Below, piece by piece: positions 1 to 13,799 of a stretch of DNA of 64,000 bases (position 1 is the stretch's first letter; each line of letters begins with the position of its first letter). Location of the stretch: NCBI GenBank assembly GCA_963169105.1, contig OY720632.1, positions 6,138,001-6,202,000 of the forward strand. Direction: 5' to 3'. The notes under the pieces were generated by a model that searched no databases, was not told the DNA's origin, and worked only from the letters and a program-made list of their open reading frames with translations. The position numbers and the translations under genes were made by a program. The stretch is from Ceriagrion tenellum (taxonomy: Eukaryota > Arthropoda > Insecta > Odonata > Coenagrionidae).

Positions 1-2030
1 TGAAATCAATAACGGAATGAGAAGAGGCACGCGAGGTATGCATTAATGGAATGCGTGAAAATACTTTTACAGAAGGCATCAAAGTGGAAACTTATGTTAG
101 AATCCAAGGTGAGGCTGATTGAAGAGTTGAATGGAGAATTTCCAGCAAGCCATTTTTCGGAATGATAAATGCTGGAAATGGGATGTATTTACAATGTTAA
201 TCGTAGTTTCAAATCCAAAGAAGTTTAGATTGGTGTTCCTATCATGAGAACCTCGCACGGCAGTGCATAGGATACATTTAGTCTGAAAATTTATGGCTTA
301 TCATTGGTGTTGGTAAACTTTTTCTCTTACAATTAGATTTGATCCGGAGAACTACTGCCGAATATAATAACCGCTGGGCCACCAATCGAGTGCCGACATA
401 AATTCTGAGCGAGGAAAGGTTTTGATGGACAAAAAGAAACCAGCATAACTTGAAATTTTTTACCCATTGAAATAAGAATTGGAGGAAAAATGACTGACTG
501 TTCATTTTAATCTCTTGGATTTAAACATGTGATCCTGCCGTAAGATTTCACTTCCCGCCTTTGAGACACCTTTAGTTGAAGTTTCTGCCGACTTACACAC
601 CAATCGCCATTTCTCCCGACTTACAGACCAATCGCCATTTCTCCCATGTTTTCAAATGCTCAGTGTGCTCTGAATTGCTGCATTAATTAACCGCCCGATT
701 AACGATCCTAAGTGATCAAATCGCTAATTCGGCTCGCTCGTGTCGTCCTCTGCTTCATCAACCATTGTGGTCAACCAAATGTCGTTCCGTCTTGAGGAGA
801 ATAGCGCTTCACGAAATCAAGTTTTGTTAACAAATCTCACTTGAGCAGCAAGATATTTCTTCATTCGGTAGCTTATATTTTCAACTATAGCATGAGATAT
901 AAATTTTGGCGCGATTCTATTGCTTTTCAACCTATTTGTAAAATATTTCATCAAAAATATCAAAGAAATTTTTATCTGAAACATTCAGATTTTGCCAAAT
1001 TCAGTGATAAATAAATCCTTTTTAGAGTAAAAATTTAAATTATGCGGGCATCCATGAGATTATTCCTTTTCACATATTTAATTTTTGTACAATAGCTTAG
1101 TTGCAATACGAATTTGAATTCGGCATTCCGCTACTGCGGTGCGTCCGATGGCATTTTCGTGCTAATTATCAATCGCTTTCACGGATCATTGTGGGAGCAA
1201 AAGCATACTTACCAATCTGTCGAGTTCATTTTCTTGAAGCCTGAAGGCTGGTCTACTCAATGTGCTATTAAACATAGACATTGGAGCAACTTCATCTTTT
1301 CACTTTTGACCACCATTTTGGGATTAAGCCACACTGTGCGCCGTGACGAATACATATCTACTGAAGAATTATCCTCTCCAATAATAATTGATGATATTGT
1401 CATTGTTCTGCATTTTTAATAATTCAGGTTGAAATTACACCGACTATCCAGCATTCCAGGTCGGAAAAAGTGGCTTCGTACCCGCGAAAGAAATCGCACT
1501 TATATGGATAAGTTTGCTCTAAATGTGTCCCTATTCAATTATATTTTGAAAGTTAGATCAATAAACTTTATCATCTCCCATAACATTTTACCAATATATC
1601 ATTATTTTTTAATCAATTGTTCATACATTTGTAGTTTTATATACTTTATTATATTGGGTACTTCAGTTTTGTCGTTGCCACCCGGCGTGTTGGCCCGCTG
1701 CCACGTGCTGAAACGGAAAATAAATAATTTCCTCGCCGTTCAACCCTCTGTACCGTCAACTGATTCATATCTTTTACGCCACTTGAAATAGAACTTGACC
1801 CTCAGTAATAAAAAAAATGCCTCTCCTGTTTCCAACATTCATGATGCATGGACGTTGCAAGGAGGTGGACGGAGATGTTGAAAAAAGTTATCCTCACCGA
1901 GAGTAGTTGTCGATATCTCCTTGTTCCTTAAAAACAATACTCAGAACTATGCTGGAATAGTAATTTTGAAGCTGAGGGTGTATCGTATGATTCGTTCCCT
2001 ATTCCCTGACTGTGCAGACTTCACGTGGAT
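1..2030. other. No gene seen; AT-rich non-coding
   Basis: The stretch has no reading frame with coding character. The longest open frames, around 1,114-1,419 and 1,429-1,791, have low-complexity, cysteine- and phenylalanine-rich translations with no recognisable domain. Apart from a short tandem repeat at 589-644, I see nothing to annotate. Confidence 0.6.
589..644. repeat. Two tandem copies of a 28-bp unit
   Basis: Two adjacent 28-bp copies (589-616 and 617-644) differ by a single base and contain ACCAATCGCCATTTCTCC. This is a simple local duplication with no evident function. Confidence 0.85.
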
Positions 2031-2039
2031 TCACTTTCC

Positions 2040-2834
2040 TATCGCAGTAAGGAAGGTGAGGTGAACCCGTCCTCCTCAACCCCACGCGGGAGAAATAATG
2101 CTCCGTTTCGCCGTCTCATCCGCAACTCGCGGAAGAAGTTAATCAGACGGAGGAAGGAAAATTATTGGCTCCACAATCTGCGGAGGCGAGGAAGATGAGG
2201 CGCGAGTGGGAGGGAAGGGAAGGGAGAGAAGGAAATAGTGGGAGGGGCTGTTTACGTCACACGGAGGTGTGGGGTGGAAGGTGATTGGTCGTCACGTGAC
2301 GCTCTCCCGCTGCGGTATTCGCGAGGGGTGGAGATGGTTGGAGAGGTGGGAGGCTGCATGGACCACTCTTCCCCGCTTCTGCTGCCAAGGCGACCGACGG
2401 CCATGTGGAAGCCCTCACTCAGGGGGATGGGGGTTGGGGAAAAGTGTTCGTGGAAATAAGAGGGAGGGGTGGGTTCGCTAAAGTGCGGAGAGACGCACGG
2501 CGTGAATAATTGAGAACAGCGAACACCTCGACGGCCGCACTCTTCCTCATTCCTTCCATCTTTGGCGCACCTTCCCTCCCTCCCCTTTTATACGTCATTT
2601 TCATTCCATCACCTTCTCCCTCCCTCCCTCCCTCCCCTTCCGCGTTTGACCTTCCCCATCCCTTTCCCAATCCCCTCATTCTCACCCTGCCACTTCTGTC
2701 CGTTTTCTGGAGGTTCCAGTGCCACACAGTGAGGGAGCCAACACAAAAACTCGATTCCATCTTTATCTTCTGATTGCCTCCACAAATCCTGATCTCTCTC
2801 CCCGATAACGGATGCCAACCATTGAAAACCAAAA
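2040..2834. repeat. Purine-rich then pyrimidine-rich GC tract
   Basis: From about 2,160 to 2,480 the top strand is almost entirely GA-rich (GGGAGG, GGAAGG and similar). From about 2,560 to 2,690 it becomes CT-rich, with (CCCT)n near 2,613-2,636. Opposed polypurine and polypyrimidine blocks of this kind can fold into hairpin or triplex structures. The overlapping open frames are products of low base complexity, not genes. Confidence 0.6.
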
Positions 2835-2838
2835 TTAA

Positions 2839-3384
2839 GGTAGTTTGAGCGAAAAGTCATTTTACTTAGATTTGGTCTCATTTAAAATAAAAACATCTTA
2901 CCTATCCAATGACACAAAAAATTCTACCCCTTACCACATTACTTTCGGAGATATGTGCCAAAAAATACCAACCCTTTTAAAGGTGAAATGGTACGTGTAT
3001 GCACTCCAGAGAGACATTATTTACAAAATGGGCAATTTCTAACACTTAGATGTCGAAAAAAGAACTAACAGCGTGCATTTTGTATGTTTTCTCAACTATA
3101 TTTGAAAATTCATCATATTGTCACCGCAGTATATTCTTCGGTATAACAAAAAACCTTCCGTTTTGAAGGAGTTTCAAATGCACCGCACGAAAAAAATGAG
3201 TCAAGTTAAAGATTTATTTAGATATTTTCATTTAATTACTTACAATTTCTGTTATATAAAACAATATTATTGCACCATTAATAATGCAATATTTAATTCG
3301 TGTGTCCTACAGCTGGTTAAATTAAAACGTTTAGTTCAAATATGGTCTCTGTTATAACTACGGAACTCTCTCGCTCGGACTACC
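2839..3384. mobile_element. TTAA-flanked MITE, copy 1
   Basis: This is a 546-bp non-autonomous DNA element. It is bounded by TTAA at 2,835-2,838 and 3,385-3,388 and has terminal inverted repeats starting GGTAGTTTGAGCGA on the left and ending TCGCTCGGACTACC on the right. A second copy lies at 13,246-13,799 and aligns along its full length with scattered differences. It has no transposase frame. TTAA target sites are typical of piggyBac, but the ends do not start with the usual CCC, so the superfamily is uncertain. Confidence 0.9.
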
Positions 3385-3388
3385 TTAA

Positions 3389-6300
3389 GTAAAAAAATAT
3401 GCCAATTGTACTGGAAATACGTTTTCAACGATTACCTTTTTGGAGCAGTGTTTAAACCCCCGACTGCTATGGTATTTCTATGTGATTACCACATTTGACG
3501 TCAAATGCCAACAACTCAAAAAATAAGGAAGAAAGATGCGTGCATTTTATCTCCAACCACATTCCCGTATGTTTCCGTTGTCTTGTCACAGTTCCTCATG
3601 CGTTTATGCTAGATTGAAAAATTCTTTTTTCCACTTGTTTCTCCAATTGCCTCAATTAACACTGACATGTAATGCCTCGTTCAATTCACGAGACGAAGAG
3701 CGTGGGAAGATAAAATTTTATTGTCGAAATCAGGAAATTGTATCCAGAATATGAACTGAATAACTTATGTGTTATTTTTAATTGAGACCTTCTCAGCATC
3801 CCCATTCATTCGTGCCCCCTTATTGGCCGCGCCTCTTTTCGACCATCATCATGAGTGTGACTCGGTCAGTGAGAGACGGATTTAAAGTTCTGCGAAATGG
3901 AGCTGGTCGAAATAGAATACAATGTTACCTCCCACGTTCTCATTTTAACTTGGGCGTATTTGGAATTTTCTTGATCGTGAATTAACATACAGAGGATCTA
4001 GCACAAAATTATTGTTTCAATATGTGATCATTCTATGAAAGAGGTATGTATAAACGAATTAATTTCCAGTAATCAATTGAGATAGTCCAGTTTCTCCGGT
4101 CGCGCTAGTATGATCACAACAGGGAATAACTTGGCCTTCTCACATTCAAACTTCAAGTGTGTACTGTTAAAAATCAACAGAAACGGGGTATTTTAGTTCC
4201 TGCTATCACCGAGATCTTAAGAGGGGGAACTCATGTTTTGGAACGAGTCCCAGCAGCGGTGTGGATTTCCTGCCGATTCTTATTCGTATAATATTGAAAG
4301 CAGTTCGCCTTCCTCACAGCGAAGCAAATGGGCACCCTCATTGCCTCACATTGCGATTGACCATAATTTTTACTTGTTTATTATTCATTCTCACGTCGGA
4401 ATACCGGAATATACTCTTAATCACGTAGTATTTATAAATTAAAAATTAGTTCACGCCTAATGGAACTAGACCAGTGTTGACTTTCGCAGCCGTTGACGGA
4501 TATTGGTGACTCTTTCGAGTTATGCTGCGATTTGAGCGTCGTTAGCCCAACCTTCCACTCGCTTTGCAGCAATCATTTTCAAGAGCGAAGCCTTCAGGAG
4601 CGAGAGTCTTGAGGAGAAATTTCTACAGAAGCGAGCATCTTCAGGAGCGGAGTTTCGCCCCTGGAGATGCTCGGTTCAACGCTAGTGAAACGTTGAGCTA
4701 AAAACGCTCAATTCTTAGCAAAACTCGAAAGCCTCACCTGAAGCCTAATGAAATTACTTCGTCTTCCTGCCAAGGAGATGCTTGTTAACACTACTGTCCA
4801 GTTGATAAAGTCGGGTGGAATGCGTGTTTATTACTTTGAGGAATACAAAATTGTGCCTTTTACTTTGAGGGTACTTTCCTTTTTCATGCTTGACGCTGTC
4901 ATTACTTGTATTTAAGCATAGAACATTCCCTCCACTCTGCTCATTTTCTGAAGGTATAGGTCTAAAAAGTATACATTTGTGTTCTCTTCAATGAATCGTG
5001 ATAAAAATGCGGTGCCTATTGGTCCAAGTAGAAAAAATCTGGCCAAAAGTCAAATTTTCTGCTTTCTGTAAGGAAGTTTGGAATGGTACCTTCGTATTCT
5101 ACGGAAGAGTTTCATACACTATTGGCTACTACGTCAGACTTAACGCGCGTAAAGCACCGTTCGTAACCTGTCAGAGTTGAGTGAAATGGGGTATTTTATC
5201 CAGTCACCGAAAATTGACTTCCTTCGGCGTAATTCTATGTAATGGAAAAATAGCGTTCTGAAGAATCATATGATAAAAATTACTTAGTACATTCCTTTCA
5301 TTCAACATTTCAATGGTTTGATTTTGTTTCCGCTGAATTATCTTTGAAATGAGAGAAAAAGAAAGAGATGTGCTTCATGGACACATTTTGTTTCACAAAA
5401 TCCTTAATCAGTGAAAAATCAGTAATGGAAGGGGAAATCAATGGAAATAAATGCTAAAGAAGACTAAGGGATGGAAAACGTGAAGCATAAGAGAAGCGTG
5501 AAAGGGAGAATTAGAGCCAATTAGTCGTCATATTGATGACTGATGATCGACTTATCACAATTCTGAGATCATCTTGGTGTTTAGATATGGCCATCGACTA
5601 TATTTTTCCACCTGACATCTCTAAGAAGTTGCGTCGTTTTTGCAATTGTGTATCAAGACCCTTTTTATCAGGACTTAGTAGGTTGGATTTGGTTGGAAAT
5701 TCTGTGTCTTTCATGTCCTTTCACTCGTCTGGATCCGCTAAATATTTCTTGAAATGGATACCTCTGCCATCACTTTAAATTAATTTGCCAGTTTCTATTA
5801 GACTCGTCAATTTTTTCCTTAGTAACACTCTTAGGTTTAAACAATAATAATAATAAATATTTATTCCACTACAACAAGAAATACAAAAATAAAAATTTAA
5901 ACAGAAGAGTGAAATTAGGCACCCCTGATGGAAAGTTCCTGTGATGGGGTTGCCATTCCTTGGATATGGCGTTTTTCGGCAGTAAAATGGAAATACTTGC
6001 AACTAAATAAAATATACAAAGGACTACTCAACTAAACATACAAGTAGTGTCCTCACACAATATGAAAATTTCATCTTATCGCACACATGTTACAATTTAT
6101 CTATAGTAGTATATATCTCAGTTAATTACAATTAATTGAATACAATGCATTTGGAGCAACTCTACATAAACTATATAGAATCCGTGAACATGGTCAATAG
6201 AAACCTTATTAAAGAGGCTTAAACTATGGTTTTGAATAACATTTCTACATCTTTTTGTAAAAATAACCAATTTAACTGTTTCTTTGTAAACAACACTTGG

Positions 6301-7289
6301 TTGTTACAACGGTATAACTCTTGTGGTAACCGCATAAAAACTTTTGGTGCTATATACTATTAAATATGTTTACAACGTCATTGCATTTACAGCAAAACCT
6401 CCCTTTCCTGACCCTCATGTCTTCACCTCACTCTCTCTCATATTTTGAATGTGCTTGGCGAGTCCTGCCCTTGGAAATTTAAGAAGACAAAAATAATTTG
6501 AGAGAATCAAGAATTCATGAGAACTCGGCGAGAAGAAGGAATCCGTTTTTAATTGGCTACTCGATAAATATCGGTTTGGAGAGCGTCTGGGTTTCGTTTG
6601 GACCTGACGAACGGAATCGACGCAATTCCTCCCAATTGTGCGTATCTCCGTGTCTGCCTCTCTGCTTCCTTTACCGCGAGCGATCGGAGAGATAAGAGTG
6701 TCTTGCCACTTTTATCAATGCACTCAATGTCTCAATATATTCTGGTGAACTCGTCAGTGATTCATCAAATTAATGTAATTCGCCATGAAAAATATCATTT
6801 GTCGTGATTGGGATGATGAAAACGTAGGTTTTTTCAGTTGCCGGTCTGTTTTCATTTGCGAATATCAGCTTAGTTTTTACAAACTAGGTTTTAACTACTC
6901 CATTACTGACTGCCTGAGTCTCTTTTGCTTCCTATTTTTGGCCAAATTCACTAATATTAGAGGGTACTTTGGTTCCGAAAGTTTTTTATCCTGGCGGTAG
7001 CGGAGAATTTTCTGTGGAATCTCGTTTTGGAGGGCCTTATGTAGATTACTGCGTCCATCGTAAGGGACATCAAACTGAAGAGAACCCCTTTGACTTCCTC
7101 CGTTGAGAGGAGGACAATGCCGACGCTGAGTTTCCCTCCGTCTCCAATCTATTTTCTTCTATTCCCTGAACGATCCTTCTTCAACCAACGTACCCTGTGA
7201 CCATCCTCCATCACCATTCAAATCTCTCCCGACCCACTCCCGAGTGATCGTGAATATTGGTGACTTGAGCCCGTTTGTCTTTTAGAGGT
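3389..7289. other. No gene seen; AT-rich non-coding
   Basis: I found no exon with supported splice sites and no RNA gene. Several open frames of 60-80 codons occur, but their composition is unlike coding sequence. A probable retrotransposon tail is annotated separately at 5,815-6,005. A degenerate set of GAGCG-containing motifs occurs near 4,580-4,680 without clear periodicity. Confidence 0.5.
5815..6005 (-). mobile_element. Possible 3' end of a non-LTR retrotransposon
   Basis: Read on the minus strand, the segment ends in GTGGAATAAATATTTATT followed by an (ATT)n-like run, a layout common to 3' ends of insect LINEs or SINEs. The frame on the minus strand over 5,775-6,002 is open but not recognisable as reverse transcriptase. 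There is no second copy in the window and no target-site duplication was identified, so the call is tentative. Confidence 0.3.
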
Positions 7290-7790
7290 GTTTTGGAGAG
7301 AATGGGAGGGAGAAGAGAAGGCAGGAACCGTTTGGGAAAAAAAATGTGGGATTTCCATTCCCTTTCTTCAATTAATTCTCTCTCTTAATTTTTACGCTCG
7401 GAACTTTTCCATTCGAGGATCTCGAAAAGTGCGAAGAATAACAAGAGTGGCGGGATGAGGCGAGAGGAGAGGGAAATTACTTTTGGAAGGGGAAAGGTGG
7501 TGTAGGGAGGGAGGGGGTTGGAGGAGGGAGGGAGGAAATATATAATCCCCCGTTTGCACGCGTCGCTATCCCACACCCCCACCTCCTCCTACCACCCTCC
7601 CCTTCCCCTCTACAATCCATCAACCCCTATCGACCAACCCCACCGTGCCCCGCCCACCCCTACTCCTGGGATAAATAATTAGCTGCGCCTATAAAATCTT
7701 CTCCTGCCCTCGTTTCCCCTCCTCCCTTTCCCCACCCTCCCCATCCATTTCCCCACCCACTTCCCCTCCCACTGGACCCAAATGCGTCTC
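7290..7790. repeat. Second purine/pyrimidine-skewed tract
   Basis: GA-rich blocks (7,290-7,330 and 7,440-7,545) are followed by a long CT-rich block (7,570-7,780). The arrangement matches the tract at 2.2-2.7 kb. A CTATAAAA stretch lies within the CT-rich block near 7,690, but no transcript can be argued from it. Confidence 0.55.
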
Positions 7791-9439
7791 CGTCTCCTTC
7801 GGTTTAATTTTATGCCGCAGTTTTAAGTTTGTCATTTGTCTCGTCCCGGACGTTTTTCAATTAGCTGCAAATTATCCGAAAAGAGACGATGGATTACGCG
7901 AGTGAGATCCCTTCTGCCTTCCTCACTCTCCGTCTAAATGGCGACCTCTTCCGGCACGTGTGCGTCTCACATCTGATGCAAATGCTTTTAGTGTAATACT
8001 GCCGTAAGAGACGGACTGCTGGGCGAATGCGTAAATGGCGCTGTAATCGCTGAACTTTCAACTGTGAGAAAATCCGTTGAAGGGTGCTCATGTTGTGTTT
8101 CGGGCGGTCATTTTGCTTTTTTCAGTTTGACAGTCGCGTGTAAGCTTGTGTCTATTTAATCCGTTGCTTGAGCGAATTGCTTTTTTATTTCATTCCCCTT
8201 GTACGGGCAGACATGGAATGGTCCATGGGGACGATTGTTTTATCCTTCGTGATTTCTAGAGGCGGAGCTTTCATTGGAACTACTCCCGAGTTACCCGTGG
8301 TTATAGACTGTTACTCTTGACGTCCCTTGTTCCAGGGCTGGATTCAAGGGTTTGTAATGATTACCTTGACCAAAAGTACACCGAAAAGATGGAATTTTCC
8401 GTGACTTTGACTCGACCTCGGTTCTAACATGGATCTGTCAATTTCTGGTCGGTTGTGTTCGCTAGTTACCCACCAAACCATCGGAGTTTGTCGCCCTAAA
8501 GTGGCAGAATTTGCTCTTTTCAGTGGCCTATTTGGCCAAACCACATCTCCTGTGGCACAGAGTGGACTTGGGAACACGTGTATTGTGCGTACACTAGCGA
8601 TATTTGTCTTAAACTAAGATGGCTTGGTTGTTTAATTGGCTGACACTCCTGTGTTTCGCTTTCTTATTGACCAGAGACTGAAGAAAATTGGCGAAAATAT
8701 TCGTTGAAGGGATGGGAGAGCTTAAATGATCAGGAGCCAAGTATGAATTGCTTTATCAAATCTTAGGCGATGCTTGAAACAATTTTGGTTGGTTTGTTGG
8801 TCGGTGCAATAAGTATTAAGCTTTTTTTTAAGTATCTTTAAAGCACATCAAATATAACTCCTCAAAAACTTCTCTCGATATCAGTCACGAGTTCCAAGGT
8901 TGGTTTGCAGCAGATTTGAGTTTCACTCTTCTTTCAGCATACGATTTCATCACTACATTATCTTCAGTTTCACTTATTTATCCAGTGTGTTTGCTCTGCA
9001 GCTATAATTGATAATATTTTTTTCGCTAAATAAGGGGAGTACGTTTTACGTATGTTTTAATTATGATGCTTCTTGCTTCTGATTCTGCGCTGTTGGTTGA
9101 TAGAATACTCTTCTTCCGGTAGAATAGCCTCAGAAAAACTCTTGGAGACAAACACATTCTTACTGAATTTGATCTTGAGGGCCTCATTTTTCACAGTAAT
9201 CTCTACAAATCTAATTTTCGACATTAAGTTCATCCTCTTTCCATAAGCTTCACCTTTAGCGCTATCGTAGTGAAAAAGAGACGGAGAGCGCCGCAGTTCT
9301 CTTATTTTAATGTTCTCTTATTTTTAATGGACATTAAAAGCTGCAAGAGATGGAAGCCTTGATTCGAAACGCCAAAGAAGTTAGTGACTCCCGGCCCAAT
9401 GGAACTTTTCCTTCGTCACTTTCCTCCAGGCCAAGTTCT
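7791..9439. other. No gene seen
   Basis: No exon or repeat could be supported. The part at about 7,790-8,090 is less AT-rich and has a mixed, non-repetitive composition that could be a conserved intronic element, but comparison with another genome would be needed to say so. Confidence 0.5.
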
Positions 9440-9960
9440 ATTTAGGGTAAATGTCTTCCCTTGTTCGTCGCCCCCTCCCTCCTCCCTTCCTCCCACTCCC
9501 TGCTACTCGCAGCCCCGCTCCCTTCCCCCCCCTCGCCCCAAAGCCCACTTACTCCACATTGCCATCAGTGTTGACAGTCGGGCGTGGGAATCGAAGGGGG
9601 CGTGGAAAAGGATTGTCATTTGATTGGAAGAGGAGAAGCGGGAGGAAAGAATCGAAGGGGTGGATGAGGCATGGAGCAACCCCTGCGTGTGTTTGCTGTG
9701 ATTAGTCGAGCGATCGAGTGGGAAGGTTTGGATATTATGGTCAAAGGAGGGGGAGTTTCGTGGGAGGTGGGGGGGGTGGAGAGTTAAATGTTTGATCCTG
9801 AGCCCCCTTCTTCCCTGGATGCCGCCTAATGACGACGCTAACTGACTCGTTTTGAATGTTTGATGCTTTCTTCCCCATCCTCTCCCTCTCCGTCCCGTTC
9901 CGTCTGCGTCTTGGGTGTTCAATCCCACCCCCTCTTATATCATCCCCATAATCAGAAAGC
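9440..9960. repeat. Third purine/pyrimidine-skewed tract
   Basis: The top strand runs CT-rich (9,460-9,540), then GA-rich (9,580-9,790, including G-runs near 9,770), then CT-rich again (9,865-9,950). Open frames here on both strands reflect this skew. Confidence 0.55.
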
Positions 9961-11445
9961 CTCCCTCGCCATTATCCTCAATTTACCCCCTTCCGCTCCA
10001 TTCTGCAGCCAATCGGCGGTGGGACACTTCTCCCGCGCATCCTCCATGGACTCACACCGATGTCTCTCTCCTTCCCCCTCAACTATCTTGAGTGAAGCCT
10101 CAAAAGAAGACTGGGAAATATTCGGATCACACTGAAAGTTAAACTGATTTGATTTGGTTGGTTTCAGAGCCATGGAAGGGAAGGAAGAGAGAATAGACTC
10201 TTTATCCTAAATTAAATACCTATAATTGTCCTTGAGAATTGTACATTGTCCTAGCGGAAGGTACCCGTTCAAATTCAACGAGTGTGAAAAACATTGAACT
10301 TATTTTAAATTATCGATATTAATTGAAATGTATCGATATATCGTGCACAATGTATTTATTATGGATTTTATGGATTCTTCTACTTCAATTGAAACGTTTC
10401 GGGCCTATATTCACCATATGAGGTTCGGCTTCAATAATGCTTTCGGTCGTCAAGGGGACAGCGTAACAAAACCGCTGAATTTTCAGAAATTTTATGATTG
10501 TTTTTTCAAAAGTAAAATGAAATCAGTTGGAAAACTAAAATCTATTCCAAGAATAAAAATGGTCATTTATTTTTCCTTCTATTGGTATTCGTCCTGACTT
10601 TGTATAACCATTATTTCTAATTTTAATATGCAAAATAAAAAAGGTCTGCATATGCCAGAAAAACGAACTTTACGTGTATTTCTTATGGAAACGCTTTTAT
10701 TCGTCTGGAGTCGAACCGGAGACTGTTAGGTGAAGAAAAAGTAGCCATAAACCTTTCGAGTGACGTAATAAATCATGTTACAAAGTTTTACGTCATTCCG
10801 TACTGTGGTTTGGTAGTTAAAAGTGACGGCACAATTACACTTTTTTTATAGATAAGATGTGCTGAATATATATATGTGCCGTGAAAACTGTAGAATATGT
10901 CCCTCAGTCGTCATAATCTACTCCAGTAATCAACTTTGCTGAAAAAAGATTTAACAAGTTCGTGTGGGAACTAGAATCAGTTATGAATTCTGAAAATGAG
11001 GAAAATTGCTTTCCAATAGACATGAACAATTGGCAACGTTTGGTGTCTCGCGGTTAAGGAATCCGAATGCATGGATTCCTTCCTTCCCGTATTCTAAAAG
11101 AGCGAGTAGGAGGCTGTTGCTCCTGTCTGGATCTTTCGGATGAGTGCGTGAGAAATGTCGAATATTCCACCCGAATCCCCCGACACCCTCCTCCCCCGTT
11201 GAAATCCCTCGTCTTTCTCCCCGACGCCATATTCCCCCTCGCTTTACTATAGCATTCGGCTGTTCCTACCTTGCAATATTTCACATGCTTCTTGTTTGCA
11301 TGATTGAATTCTTGATTCTTTGCATGAATTTTCTGCCTGCGAACAAAGGAATACAGCGTTTCATAAACCCTATCGTGATAGCGTGATAAATCCGTTCCTT
11401 ATAGTAGATGGTATATGAAATCGTAGTGAATTATTCAACTGAGTT
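9961..11445. other. No gene seen
   Basis: No supported exon, RNA gene or repeat was identified. The local open frames do not resemble any protein I know. Confidence 0.5.
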
Positions 11446-11892
11446 CCCTGCTAAAAAATTCCTTAGAAACTCTCCTGTAGAAATTAAGGAATTCCTCAGA
11501 AATGGACTCTTTTTCTTCAGAATTAGTTTCTTTTCTAAGGATCTGTAAGGAACATGAGAGCCTGATTCGACAGAGCATATATTCTGTAGAGTTATTTTCT
11601 GCAGCGCAAAATAACTCCTTACAAGCTTTTCTGTAGAACTTCGACGGAAATATCTGAGGTTTCCTTGAGCTTGAAAATAATTCTGCAGAGCGTTAAAGGG
11701 CTTCTGTAGAACGTTCTAAGGAATTCCGCAGAACGTCCTAAGGTATTCTGAAGAATATCCTAAGGTATTCTGCAGAACGTCGAAGGGAATTCCGTAAAAT
11801 GGCGTTTCAATACTTGAAGGAATATCTATAGAACTTTTTAAGAAATTCTGTAGAAGTATTTATAAGGAAGCTATACAGAATTTTTAGCAGGG
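11446..11892. mobile_element. Short TIR element built of ~22-bp motifs
   Basis: The 447-bp segment begins CCCTGCTAAAAA and ends with the inverse TTTTTAGCAGGG. Between them, imperfect ~22-bp units of the type AAGGAATTCTGCAGAACGT recur, best preserved at 11,690-11,800. The inverted ends suggest a MITE-like element. The flanks show at most a TT on either side, so the target duplication is unclear. A related right end (ACTAGGG preceded by a T-run) occurs at about 37,591-37,604. Confidence 0.65.
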
Positions 11893-13245
11893 TTAATAAA
11901 TGATTAGCCATGCAATAATCGAGGTTTAACACCAAATCTTATCAAATTACTTGAGATTTAAAAAACTATTGAAAAGTGTGTTGCTGCTACTCATTCATGA
12001 TGATTTCCTCATGTCAGCCTCACCAATAGGCCTTACTAGCCCATACTGTTCTCGGGTTATTATGCTCTGCTGTGATATTATCTTGGATGGACTTAATAGC
12101 GAAACTCACCTCATCAATACCCCTTTCCAAATTGATGACAAGAACCAGGAGACATGGCTTTGTGTCTTACTCGCCTCTTTCCTTTTTAAAGGATCAACTA
12201 GAATTTTCCCGCTGCTATAATTTTTCACTGATCTCAACTACCTTTACAGTCCGTTGACTCCATATTAATTTACTGGCATTTGTCGTTTTTCAATTTTAGA
12301 CCTCTTTTGGAACAAATTTTTTGCACTGTGAGAAAAGTTTCGGTGAAAAGCTTGTGTTCCAAAAACTGTATGCTGATTCGTGAGAGATGGAATTTCCGTT
12401 TTCAAATACGTGTGGCTTCTCATAATCTTTTCAACATTTTGAAGTTGGCTCTTTGGTCCATTGAGAGAGAGAGAGAGAGAATCCATTATGGTCGATTTCT
12501 TAGGCGAGAGAAGATATCTGCGGCAGCTAAAGCTGCTGTGCCAAATTACTCTTAATATAATGATGTTAAACCCGTAATGTTGTATTAACTGAAGTTCTCT
12601 GTTCCGCATTTGAATTGACAAATATTATGCAAAAGCATTCCTCGCCATTGCCATCACCGCTTGACGGAAGAGTGATTACTGAAGCTCAATTTCCAATGGA
12701 GATGAAATGTACTTACTGTTGAAATCGGATAAAAATAAAAACTAAATTTCTTATCGTGAGGAATCTTTTACTGAGCATGCAAAAGAATCACTTCATCACA
12801 ACTCGGGTTTCAATGGATGAGCATCGTCATTGGATGATTTGATATCGTACATTCTGTTCACTCATATACCGAACGAGGAGCGAAAATGAGGGATAAGAGA
12901 GGAAATTCTATTGTCCTCCTCCTCCCTCTCCCTCCAGCATAATGTTGAGTATGTAAGGGAACTATAGCACCGTATAAAATCACCTGTTGATGATGCTCAT
13001 GAACAGAAACCCTAGTTGTGAAGAAGTGGTGTTTTCTGTGCTTGGTAAAAGTTTCCTCAAGCAATCAGTGATGGATACTATTTCATGTTGTAAAATAGCT
13101 GAAAAACGAGGAGGAAATATCTTAACTTCTGCTACTTCTTAGTCCATGTTGATGTGGCAAATAACTCAATAAAGTGATATATTCTTGAGTAATGAATTTC
13201 ATCTACATGTACTTCAGGCAAAAACATGCTGATTATTTCACTTAA
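11893..13245. other. No gene seen; includes a (GA)n microsatellite
   Basis: A pure (GA)n run lies at about 12,463-12,481. The open frames around it on both strands are not recognisable. Nothing else could be supported. Confidence 0.5.
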
Positions 13246-13799
13246 GGTAGTCCGAGCGAAATATCATTTTACCAAAGAATCAATGAATTTGGTCTCATTT
13301 TAAAGAAATATATCTCACTATCCAATGACATTAAAAATTCTACCCCTTACTACATTACTTTCTAAGATATTTTCCAAAAAATACCAGCTCTTTTACATGG
13401 AAAACGGTACGTGCATACACTCCAGAGAGACATTATTTACAAAATGAGGTATTTCTAACACTTAGATGTCGTAAAAAACTAACAGTGTGTACTTTGTATG
13501 TTTTCTCAACTATTTTTGAAAATTAATCATATAGTCACCGCAGTAGGTTCTTCGGGATCACAAAAAACCTTCCGTTTTGAAGGAGTTTCAAACGTACCGC
13601 GCGAAAAAAAATGAGTCAAGTTAAAAACTTATTCAGATATTGTCATTTATTTACTTACAATTTCTGTCATATAAAACTATATGATTGCACCATTAATAAT
13701 GCAATATTTAATTGATGTGTACTACAGCTGGTGTAATTAAAACGTACAATTCGAATATGGTCTCCATTATGACTAGGGATCTATCTCGCTCAGACTACC
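13246..13799. mobile_element. TTAA-flanked MITE, copy 2
   Basis: This 554-bp copy of the element at 2,839-3,384 is in the same orientation. TTAA lies at 13,242-13,245 and 13,800-13,803. The ends read GGTAGTCCGAGCGA and TCGCTCAGACTACC, which is a better match between the two inverted repeats than in copy 1. It ends about 100 bp before the splice acceptor of the FAM20C-like exon, so it sits in the adjoining intron. Confidence 0.92.

Noticed and set aside
9384..9928. Proline-, serine- and arginine-rich frames on both strands
   Set aside because: They are explained by the GA/CT-rich tract, which is open in several frames at once.
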